This document shows, one piece after another, positions 6,864 to 12,524 of a stretch of DNA of 12,524 nt. The DNA lies in NCBI GenBank assembly GCA_027593305.1, contig JAQCJA010000087.1, forward strand, positions 1 to 12,524, read 5' to 3'. How positions within the stretch are numbered: the stretch's first letter is position 1; each line of letters opens with the position of its first letter. The position numbers and the translations under genes were made by a program. This DNA is from a bacterium. Lineage in GTDB: Bacteria > Latescibacterota > UBA2968 > UBA8231. Below the pieces are notes generated by a model. That model saw nothing but the letters and a program-made list of their open reading frames with translations. It was not told the DNA's origin and did no database searches.

Positions 6864-7729
6864 CGACGGCACCCTTCGAACGCAGCGGACCCACGCTGAG
6901 GACGAACCTGCACACGCACACGACGTTTTCCGACGGCGCCTTTTCCCTGGCAGAAGTTGTGCTCGCCTACGAGGCGCTGGGCTACGATGCCCTGGCGATC
7001 ACGGATCACAATCGCTGGCAGGATCATGGTGGGGCAGCAAGCGGCGGGCTGCTGATTCTCAGCAGCAACGAACCATCCCTGTCCCATGGCGAACACGCCC
7101 TGGCCACCGGGGTCCATGCCCCCTCACCTGCGGATCACGGCGAACGCCCGCGCGAACGGATGCAGGAGATCATCGACTGGGTCAACGGGCAGGGCGGTTT
7201 TTCGACCCTCAACCACCCGACGTGGACGGGCATGTCGGTGGCTCGTCTGCTCGAACTGCAGCGCTACGATTCCATCGAGATCTGCAATGCCGGCTGCACC
7301 GGTCACGGCAGCGAGTACGCCCTGACGCACTGGGACGAACTGCTGCGCCGTGGCCGCTGTGTCTGGGGGCTGGCGACGGACGACAGTCACTCAGACTGGG
7401 ATCGCGGCCTGGGCTGGGTCGAGGTGTACGCCGAGCGCAGCGAAGCAGCCATCGTGCAGGGCCTGAAGGCGGGAGATTTCTACGCCACCACGGGACCCCG
7501 ATTCAAGCGCATCGCCTGGGATGGAGAACATCTGCTCATCGAGACCGAACCCGTTCAGGGCATCGCCCTGATGTCAGACATCGGGCCCGTTGCCGTCGCC
7601 CATGGTGGCAATGGCACGGTCACGGAACTTGCGTGGCAGCGGGGCAGGAGTCAGTGTCGTTACGTGCGCGCCGAACTGCATCACCACGATGGCCGCAAGG
7701 CCTGGGCGCAGCCAGTGTTCGTGGACTGA
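6860..7729 (+). CDS. PHP-domain metallohydrolase, CehA/McbA-like
   Basis: The 289-residue protein has a PHP-type metal centre: H18 and H20 (NLHTHTTFSDG), D25, D49-H50 (ITDHN), E71 (SSNEPS), H119 (LNHP), E140 (IEICN) and D175/H177 (ATDDSH). PHP enzymes are phosphoesterases or other hydrolases that use two or three metal ions. After about residue 210 there is a beta-rich C-terminal domain ending in VRAELHHHDGRKAWAQPVFV. That ending resembles the CehA/McbA metallohydrolase group better than histidinol phosphatase or polymerase PHP domains. The substrate is unknown. There is no signal peptide. The ATG overlaps the kinase stop (ATGA), and AGGAGA at 6849-6854 is a strong ribosome binding site at good spacing. 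Coupling implies co-expression with the kinase; that the enzyme acts in the same signalling process is inference. It converges on the PhyH-type gene, with two bases between the stops. Confidence 0.88.
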   Translation: MTTAPFERSGPTLRTNLHTHTTFSDGAFSLAEVVLAYEALGYDALAITDHNRWQDHGGAASGGLLILSSNEPSLSHGEHALATGVHAPSPADHGERPRERMQEIIDWVNGQGGFSTLNHPTWTGMSVARLLELQRYDSIEICNAGCTGHGSEYALTHWDELLRRGRCVWGLATDDSHSDWDRGLGWVEVYAERSEAAIVQGLKAGDFYATTGPRFKRIAWDGEHLLIETEPVQGIALMSDIGPVAVAHGGNGTVTELAWQRGRSQCRYVRAELHHHDGRKAWAQPVFVD

Positions 7730-7731
7730 GC

Positions 7732-8898
7732 CTAGGCGCCTTCGCCTTTCGCCGCCGCCGCCGCGTCGCGTTCCAGTTCCGTGCGCCAGCCGGCAAACTC
7801 GCCGCCTTTGATGCGTTTGACATCCCACGGCGCGTAGCGGTCCTCGAGCGTATCTCCCAGCTTCTGGGTTGCCGCCCAGCGGTCCCAGGCGACCTTCATC
7901 CATTCGTGCGGCAGCGCCTCGCGCACGGCCGGATCGAGTTGCCAGGCGCTACGGGCGTCGGCCACCTTGGGCGCCTCGGTGGACGGCCCCGACCACTTCG
8001 ACCAGCCGATGGACAACGTGTTGCGTTCGCGCTCCGGCACACTGTGACCGGTGTGGATGTTGGCACCGATCCGGATCAACGCCTCGCCGGCCTTGAGTCG
8101 CACCGCCACCTGGTCCGGCAAGGGATCCGTCCCGTTCCAGCTCGGTGTATGGGGCACGCCCTGTTCCTTCATGGCCTTCGGCAGCAGCACATCGTGCTCG
8201 TAGGGTGTCCGCCAGCGGTTGTGGCTGCCGGGGATCAGTTCGTGGCACTCGTCGTCGGTCAGTGCCAGGAACATGCTCACACCATTCCGCTCCGTAATGG
8301 ATTTCGCGTTTTTCTCACGGATCTCCTGCCAGCGAAGTTTCTCGACCTCCTCGGTGTAGGCCTCGGGCCCTTCGCCACGGACCTCCTTCTGTGAGAAGTA
8401 GGCCTCACCCGTGCCCCACCAGGTCACATCCCGGTGCCAACCGAGGGCGTGCTCCTTCTGCCGGGGATTGCACCACAGCAGCATGCCCCCCAGCACCAGA
8501 TCCTCCCGTGCCAGTCCCCCACACCATGAGTCGACAAAACTCAGCAGGTCTTCTGAGCCATGGAAGGCGGCGAAGTCGGGCTCGCCGAAGGCGGGATGAA
8601 TCAGCCCGCGGATCGCCCAGGGCTCGTCGTTTCCGGTACGGTGCACGTACCCCTTCGAGCTGTCGATCCTGCTGTAGCCGTGTTCGGGTGCACACGCCTC
8701 GGTCAGCCGGCGTCCCGCCTCACGGAGAATGGGGATCCACGGATTGCCGACGAAGTCGTTGATGATGACGAAGCTGTGCTCGTCCAGAAAGGCCAGCCTC
8801 TCGGGGGTGGCACCGGGTGCGGCAAGCTCGGGTCGAGCGTCGGCAAAGGCGGGGGCCCGGTAGGTGGCGCTCGGCGCAGCATGTGCGGACGGGTTCAT
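7732..8898 (-). CDS. Phytanoyl-CoA dioxygenase (PhyH) family non-haem iron oxygenase
   Basis: The gene encodes 388 residues from the ATG at 8898 (MNPSAHAAPSATYR). GGGAAG at 8906-8911 (read on the minus strand), seven bases away, supports this start over one 48 codons upstream whose extra residues look non-coding. The PhyH family uses Fe(II), 2-oxoglutarate and O2 to hydroxylate small molecules. The facial triad is visible as H155-x-D157 (GWHRDVTWWG) with a distal His, H282 or H285 (NIHTGHSVPERERN). R292 is a candidate 2-oxoglutarate carboxylate ligand. ECHELIPGSHNRW (217-229) is the usual strand before the distal His. A charged helical insert (about 169-204, rich in Glu, Lys and Arg) follows the HxD motif. 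The substrate cannot be told; annotated PhyH proteins in environmental bacteria are very diverse. It is transcribed divergently from the UxuA-like operon and may share its control region. Confidence 0.88.
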   Translation of the reverse strand: MNPSAHAAPSATYRAPAFADARPELAAPGATPERLAFLDEHSFVIINDFVGNPWIPILREAGRRLTEACAPEHGYSRIDSSKGYVHRTGNDEPWAIRGLIHPAFGEPDFAAFHGSEDLLSFVDSWCGGLAREDLVLGGMLLWCNPRQKEHALGWHRDVTWWGTGEAYFSQKEVRGEGPEAYTEEVEKLRWQEIREKNAKSITERNGVSMFLALTDDECHELIPGSHNRWRTPYEHDVLLPKAMKEQGVPHTPSWNGTDPLPDQVAVRLKAGEALIRIGANIHTGHSVPERERNTLSIGWSKWSGPSTEAPKVADARSAWQLDPAVREALPHEWMKVAWDRWAATQKLGDTLEDRYAPWDVKRIKGGEFAGWRTELERDAAAAAKGEGA

Positions 8899-9018
8899 TG
8901 CGGGTCTTCCCTGTGGTGACTGTGCTTCCGGATTGGCATGAGGCCCTGTTGGCGGGGGCAATCTCTGCAATTGTCCGCGGCGCCACAACGGCCCACGTGC
9001 GTCCCTTGCGTTCGCGGG

Positions 9019-9037
9019 GACGGTTGCGGCAACCGTC
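9019..9037. promoter_or_regulatory. Perfect 19-bp inverted repeat, probable transcription factor operator
   Basis: GACGGTTGC and GCAACCGTC are exact reverse complements around a single central G. The site lies 62 bases before the UxuA-like start and 120 bases before the PhyH-type start, where a repressor or activator of the catabolic operon would bind. A perfect symmetric 9-bp half-site is typical of dimeric helix-turn-helix regulators. I cannot assign a family. The repeat could also fold as an RNA hairpin, though a one-base loop makes that less natural. Confidence 0.6.
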
Positions 9038-9088
9038 GACACCGTGCTGATTTGGTGCCGACGCCGTGGGTGTGCAGCGGCAACACGT

Positions 9089-9095
9089 GGAGGGG
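9089..9095 (+). promoter_or_regulatory. Ribosome binding site deciding the UxuA-like start
   Basis: GGAGGGG lies four bases before ATG 9100 and is the best Shine-Dalgarno sequence near this gene. It supports 9100 over an in-frame ATG at 8938. The extension from 8938 would be rich in Arg, Cys and Pro and would place the inverted repeat inside coding sequence. Confidence 0.7.
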
Positions 9096-9099
9096 ACCG

Positions 9100-10080
9100 A
9101 TGTACATCCAGGACGCCCTGCAGTGGTCACAACTCACCGACGAGAATCTCGACTTCTACCGGGCCCTCGGTGTCGATACGATCCACGTTGACATCCGCGA
9201 GGGCGTGAGCGGTGTGGATCCCGGCATTGGTGCGGACCTGCGGGCTGGCAGGGACTGCACCGAGCGCTTTGAGCAGGCCCGCGACAGAATCTCCGCCCAC
9301 GGCATGAAGCTCAACAACCTGTTTCTGTCCTGCTGGCCGGAGATCCCCCTCGGCCAGCCGGAGGCGTCTGCCGCAACCGACGCCTGGTGTCTGCTGCTGG
9401 AGTCGCTGGGCCGTGCCGGCATCCCGAATCTGGGTTGGAACTTCAAGCCCCAGGGAAACTTCCGCACTCCGGTTGATATGGGCCGCGGTGGCGTCGCCTA
9501 CAGCACCTTCGACTATGCCCATTTCATGGCCCACCGCCCCACGCAGCACGAGCCGGTCATAACCGAGGATCTGATGTGGGAACGAATGCAGGGCTTCCTT
9601 GCCGCCGTCATCCCCGTTGCTGAACAGGCCGGCGTACGGATGGCGCTGCACCCTGATGACCCGCCGATCCCGGAGCCACTGGGGGGTGTGGCGCAGATCT
9701 GCTCAACGCTGGAACAGTTCCGCCGCATCTTTGCCGCCGCCCCCAGTGAACACAATGCCATGCTGTTCTGCCAGGGCTGTATGACGGAACTGCTGGGCAC
9801 CGGGGTCTACGACGCCATCGCTGAAATGGCGTCGGCACGCAGGATCGTCTGGGTGCACTTCCGCAACGTGCGCGGCCAGCTGCCCCGCTTCACCGAGGTC
9901 TTTCTCGACGAGGGCGACATCGACATGCGGCGCTCCATGGAGATCTACCGGGACAATGGCTTCAACGGGCCCTTCATGATGGACCACACACCCAGATTCC
10001 CCAGCGGCAATTCGCAGTGGCTGGGCAAGGCTTTTGCCGTCGGATATATACGGGCGCTGATCCAGACGGTGTACGGCTGA
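9100..10080 (+). CDS. UxuA-like mannonate dehydratase / TIM-barrel sugar-acid dehydratase
   Basis: The 326-residue protein is a TIM-barrel enzyme with UxuA hallmarks. UxuA dehydrates D-mannonate to 2-keto-3-deoxy-D-gluconate in hexuronate catabolism, using a divalent metal. H184 in ALHPDDPPIPEPLGG, C224 in LFCQG, H253 in WVHFRN and D295 in MMDHTP match the metal ligands (His, Cys, His, Asp) known for the family. EGDIDM (271-276) is also characteristic. It is shorter than E. coli UxuA (394 residues), and the usual MRPDHGH is altered to MMDHTPR. The true substrate may therefore be another sugar acid, or the enzyme may be an isomerase-like relative. It has no signal peptide and should be cytoplasmic. 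It heads an operon with the Asp-box, beta-sandwich and aromatic-rich genes and lies just after the 19-bp palindrome. The gene symbol is left empty because the substrate is unproven. Confidence 0.85.
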   Translation: MYIQDALQWSQLTDENLDFYRALGVDTIHVDIREGVSGVDPGIGADLRAGRDCTERFEQARDRISAHGMKLNNLFLSCWPEIPLGQPEASAATDAWCLLLESLGRAGIPNLGWNFKPQGNFRTPVDMGRGGVAYSTFDYAHFMAHRPTQHEPVITEDLMWERMQGFLAAVIPVAEQAGVRMALHPDDPPIPEPLGGVAQICSTLEQFRRIFAAAPSEHNAMLFCQGCMTELLGTGVYDAIAEMASARRIVWVHFRNVRGQLPRFTEVFLDEGDIDMRRSMEIYRDNGFNGPFMMDHTPRFPSGNSQWLGKAFAVGYIRALIQTVYG

Positions 10081-10133
10081 ACTTGCTTAGCAATCCCGGC
10101 AGCCCTGCAGACGTCAGGCGATGAAAGACACAC

Positions 10134-11408
10134 GTGGCAGAGCAAACTGCTGAATGGCACCGGAGTTCACCCGACGCCGTCGTCTACCTGCCCCGCGGTA
10201 CGGGGGATGAAGACAACGAGCACTTCCTCGTCTTCGAGGCCCCCGGCGGGCAGGAGTTGCTGGCGCTGTGGACGCAGAGTTCCTGCGAGGGACGTGGCGA
10301 CAATCGCCTGATGCTGGCGCGCAGCGCCGACGGAGACAGCTGGTCGGAGCCCGTGCGGATCGCCGGCGCCCGCCCGCAGAGCGGCGACCTGCAGGCCAGC
10401 TGGGGGTTCCCCATCGTCAGCCGCTCGGGGCGCATCTACGTCTTCTTCACCCGCGAGACGGCCATCGTCGACAACAACCGCCAGGGCTCCGGTGCCATGG
10501 GTTGCATCGCCTCCGACGATGGCGGTCACAGCTGGTCGGAGCCGGCGAACATACCCATGGCCCGCAATCGCTTCGACCATGAGGATCCGGCGGTGCCGAG
10601 AAACTGGATCGTCTGGCAGTTGCCGATCCGCGACCGGCGCGGCAAACCCGTGGCTGGTTACACGCAGTGCACGAGCCAGTCGCGCCTGACACACACCTAC
10701 CCCAACTGGGTCGACCAGGACAGTCGCAGCGCCTTCATGCGCTTCGAAAACATCGACGACGATCCCACCCCGGATGATCTGGCCCTCACCTGGCTGCCAC
10801 AGGATCGCGACGGTCACGAGGTCACCGACACGCTGTACCCCGACATCTCCGTCGCCCAGGAACCGGCGACGGTCCTGCTGCCTGATGGTGGCCTGTTCTG
10901 CGTCATGCGCACCATGACGGGGCACATCTGGTACAGCCTTTCCGCTGACGACGGCGCCACGTGGCGCGACCCGGAGGTACTGCGAGACGCCAAGGGGGAT
11001 CCGATCCCGCATCCCATGTCGCCATGCCCGCTCTTCCGGCTCGCTGATGGTCGCTTCCTGCTCGTCTACCACAACAACCCGGGTCGCAAGGGAGAGTACG
11101 ACCAGTTTCGCCGGACGTGGGCGCGGAATCAATCCAACTTCCTGCGCCATCCAACGTTCATCGCTGTCGGCCGTTTCTCCGCCGCAGACCATCAGCCCCT
11201 CCGCTTCGGTCCCCCCCATAAGTTGCTCGACACGGAGGGTGTCACCATCGGTCCCAAAGGCACGGCGGAGATCGCCACCTACCCCAGTCTGACGGAGTGG
11301 CGGGGCCGCCGCATGTTGTGGTATCCGGACCGCAAGTTCTACCTGCTCGGCAAACACCTGCCGGACAGCCTGCTGGCCACCATTGACCCCGACCAGGACA
11401 GACCATGA
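10134..11408 (+). CDS. Sialidase-fold (BNR/Asp-box) beta-propeller protein
   Basis: The 424-residue protein has three Asp-box motifs (S/T-x-D-x-G-x-x-W/F type): SADGDSW at 64-70, SDDGGHSW at 127-134 and SADDGATW at 290-297. Two are followed by SEP and one by RDP, as in bacterial exo-sialidase-like proteins. This indicates a beta-propeller like GH33 and related glycosidases. An Arg triad as in true sialidases cannot be confirmed by eye, so the substrate need not be sialic acid. There is no signal peptide, which is unusual for a polysaccharide-attacking enzyme and suggests an intracellular oligosaccharide substrate. GTG 10134 is the first start after an in-frame stop at 10122, and the ribosome binding site is weak (GAAAGA). 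The next gene starts inside its stop codon (ATGA). The gap after the UxuA-like gene is 53 bases with no clear terminator, so co-transcription is likely. Confidence 0.85.
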   Translation: MAEQTAEWHRSSPDAVVYLPRGTGDEDNEHFLVFEAPGGQELLALWTQSSCEGRGDNRLMLARSADGDSWSEPVRIAGARPQSGDLQASWGFPIVSRSGRIYVFFTRETAIVDNNRQGSGAMGCIASDDGGHSWSEPANIPMARNRFDHEDPAVPRNWIVWQLPIRDRRGKPVAGYTQCTSQSRLTHTYPNWVDQDSRSAFMRFENIDDDPTPDDLALTWLPQDRDGHEVTDTLYPDISVAQEPATVLLPDGGLFCVMRTMTGHIWYSLSADDGATWRDPEVLRDAKGDPIPHPMSPCPLFRLADGRFLLVYHNNPGRKGEYDQFRRTWARNQSNFLRHPTFIAVGRFSAADHQPLRFGPPHKLLDTEGVTIGPKGTAEIATYPSLTEWRGRRMLWYPDRKFYLLGKHLPDSLLATIDPDQDRP

Positions 11409-11998
11409 TCAGCAACCATTTCGCCAAAGGCCCCGAGGGCTGGTGCTCCTACGACTACCATGCCAGTATGGTCGCCGATGGCCGCAACGTCTTCATCCTC
11501 ACGACGTGGCGCCCCACAGGTGGCATCAACGACGGGGGCTACATCTTCACCGATCATCGTTGCTGGAGCGCCGATACGCCCGAAAGACCGCTCTCGATCC
11601 TGCCCCTGCTGTTCTACCGGGGCTGGGTGGACGCGGACCCCATTGACCTGCACCAGGCGGACCTGTCCGTCTACCTGAAGGGTGACAAGCTTCGACTCGA
11701 CGGTGCCCATTGCTACTTCTGGGTCTACGGAGCCGGTACCCGATGGCATCTGACCGGCAGTCCCCTGCACGTCCATGCGGGGGAATGGGCCAGCGAACCG
11801 AACCGTCTGTCCCTGCGGGCCGACAAGGATCTGTGGCATATGAGCTGGTCGGCCACGGCCGAACACCCCGCGCCGCTGGCGACCGTACTGAGCGATGTCG
11901 TGAGTTACGGTTTTTCCTTTGTCGGTTTTTCCAGCGAAGTGACGGGTCGACTGAGCATGGCTGAGTTCGACATACTTCCAGGACAGGGGCAGATGTGA
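11405..11998 (+). CDS. Hypothetical beta-sandwich (LamG/concanavalin-like) protein
   Basis: The 197-residue protein is rich in Trp, Tyr and Phe and in short beta-strand patterns, including HCYFWVYGAGTRWHLTG (about 102-118), LWHMSWSATAEH and FSFVGFSSEVTGRLSMAEFDI at the end. The last pattern (a GFS-xEVTG turn followed by a strand ending in EFDI) is typical of laminin-G/concanavalin-like jelly rolls, which often bind or cleave carbohydrate. No catalytic signature is visible, and I cannot name the family. It has no signal peptide or membrane helix. Its ATG overlaps the stop of the Asp-box gene, with AGGA at 11395-11398 at good spacing, so the two are translated together and their products may act as partners. 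It ends two bases before the next ATG. Confidence 0.8.
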   Translation: MISNHFAKGPEGWCSYDYHASMVADGRNVFILTTWRPTGGINDGGYIFTDHRCWSADTPERPLSILPLLFYRGWVDADPIDLHQADLSVYLKGDKLRLDGAHCYFWVYGAGTRWHLTGSPLHVHAGEWASEPNRLSLRADKDLWHMSWSATAEHPAPLATVLSDVVSYGFSFVGFSSEVTGRLSMAEFDILPGQGQM

Positions 11999-12000
11999 CC

Positions 12001-12524
12001 ATGCAGACCCTCCAGTTCGACGGCCGTACGACACCGCCCGAGTGGGCCCTCCGGCAACGCCATCTCTTCGACCTGATGAACCGGGCGGCGCCCCGTTTCG
12101 TGGAGAAGTACACCCGACCTGACGGCACCTTCATCTGGCGGGATGAGTGGCCGGGCATGGACGGCTCCGACGACGGCTACGAGAGCTACCTCTCCTTCCC
12201 CCTGTTCTACATGCTCGGCGGCTCCGAGCACATCCACTCTGAGTCGCGACGGCTGTGGTCCGCCGTCACCTGGCAGTTCACCCAGTTCGGCACGGTGCAT
12301 CGTGAGTTCGACCGCTACTACGACTGGATGCACCACGGCGAGGCCTACACCTTCCTGCACTACTTCGGCCTGGCGGATCCCGACAACTACGTCGATCGCC
12401 AGCGGGCCATGAAGTTCGCCGCCATGTACACCGGTGAGGATCCCGAAGCACCCAACTGGGACCCGGAACACAAGATCATCCGCTCGCCGTTTCCCACCAG
12501 CAAAGGACCGGTCTTCGAGATAGC
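12001..12524 (+). CDS. Hypothetical aromatic-rich protein (3' partial)
   Basis: The frame runs open from ATG 12001 to the window end, giving 174 residues of an incomplete protein. It starts two bases after the previous stop and so belongs to the same operon. The visible part is helical and rich in Trp, Tyr, His and acidic residues: DGTFIWRDEWPGMDGSDDG (about 41-59), FPLFYMLGG, TQFGTVHREFDRYYDWMHHG and FLHYFGLADPDNY. Repeated aromatic helices with loops holding Asp, His and Glu resemble (alpha/alpha)6-toroid proteins such as GH88/GH105 unsaturated glucuronyl hydrolases or heparinase-like lyases. This is only an impression; no diagnostic motif is certain. There is no signal peptide. AGGGG near 11983 is rather far for a ribosome binding site, so translation may depend on coupling to the gene before it. 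Confidence 0.8.
   Translation, partial: MQTLQFDGRTTPPEWALRQRHLFDLMNRAAPRFVEKYTRPDGTFIWRDEWPGMDGSDDGYESYLSFPLFYMLGGSEHIHSESRRLWSAVTWQFTQFGTVHREFDRYYDWMHHGEAYTFLHYFGLADPDNYVDRQRAMKFAAMYTGEDPEAPNWDPEHKIIRSPFPTSKGPVFEI

Larger units (their letters stand above)
8899..9099. promoter_or_regulatory. Divergent control region between the PhyH-type gene and the UxuA-like operon
   Basis: These 201 bases separate two divergent genes and must hold, or lie near, the promoters for both. Frames run open through the region on both strands, but those extensions lack good ribosome binding sites and domain-like sequence. The clearest element is the 19-bp inverted repeat at 9019-9037. I could not call convincing -35/-10 boxes on either strand. 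Confidence 0.6.

Noticed and set aside
7734..7747. Hairpin AGGCG-CCTT-CGCCT as terminator for the PHP gene
   Set aside because: The stem is only 5 bp, no real T-run follows, and it lies in the coding end of the opposing gene.
7222..8394. Plus-strand open frame of 390 codons spanning the PHP gene and the PhyH-type gene
   Set aside because: It overlaps two genes with clear metal-site motifs in other frames, and its product is Arg-rich and low in structure.
8899..9042. 48-codon N-terminal extension of the PhyH-type gene
   Set aside because: The extension is not domain-like, while ATG 8898 has a well-spaced GGGAAG ribosome binding site.
8938..9099. N-terminal extension of the UxuA-like gene
   Set aside because: The sequence is Arg/Cys/Pro-rich and covers the palindrome; ATG 9100 has a strong GGAGGGG site.
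10121..10153. Ten-codon frame (ATG to TGA) overlapping the start of the Asp-box gene
   Set aside because: Too short and without a good ribosome binding site to claim a leader peptide.
10167..11357. Minus-strand open frame opposite the Asp-box gene
   Set aside because: The plus strand has three Asp-box motifs and operon overlaps; the minus translation resembles nothing.
1..12524. tRNA, rRNA, CRISPR array, insertion sequence ends or transposase
   Set aside because: I looked for these on both strands and saw none; nearly all bases are accounted for by protein genes.

Overview
The window is GC-rich bacterial chromosomal DNA, almost entirely coding, with tightly packed and often overlapping genes (ATGA or TAATG junctions). 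I see no rRNA, tRNA, CRISPR array, insertion sequence or phage gene. The organism cannot be fixed from sequence alone. The succinate dehydrogenase is of the kind best known from actinobacteria (mycobacterial Sdh1-like). The rest (a phytanoyl-CoA-dioxygenase-family oxygenase, a short UxuA-like dehydratase, an Asp-box protein, a CehA/McbA-like PHP hydrolase) is a mixture I associate with environmental heterotrophs such as Latescibacterota, Poribacteria or Planctomycetota. That placement is inference.

Region 1 (1-3759, + strand) is a respiratory operon. It holds the 3' part of a polytopic membrane anchor, a 605-residue flavoprotein (sdhA), a 255-residue three-cluster iron-sulfur protein (sdhB) and a small TPR-like protein coupled to sdhB. 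Together the first three form complex II. The fourth is an unrecognised accessory protein. A GC-rich hairpin follows it.

Region 2 (3831/3840-7729, + strand) is a two-gene signalling unit. It encodes a soluble hybrid histidine kinase with two PAS-GAF modules, HisKA, HATPase and a C-terminal receiver, translationally coupled to a PHP-fold metallohydrolase. No DNA-binding response regulator lies beside it.

Region 3 (7732-8898, - strand) is one PhyH-family non-haem iron oxygenase. It converges on the PHP gene with a 2-base gap and diverges from region 4.

Region 4 (9100 to the window end, + strand) looks like a carbohydrate catabolic operon: a UxuA-like mannonate dehydratase, a three-Asp-box sialidase-fold protein, a beta-sandwich (LamG/ConA-like) protein and the start of an unrecognised aromatic-rich protein. 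None has an obvious signal peptide, which suggests work on small sugars or oligosaccharides inside the cell. The 201-bp divergent region holds a perfect 19-bp inverted repeat 62 bp before the dehydratase start, the best regulatory site in the window.

The most interesting parts are the region 4 cassette with its palindrome, the kinase-PHP pair, and the Cys/His-rich complex II anchor with its TPR partner.
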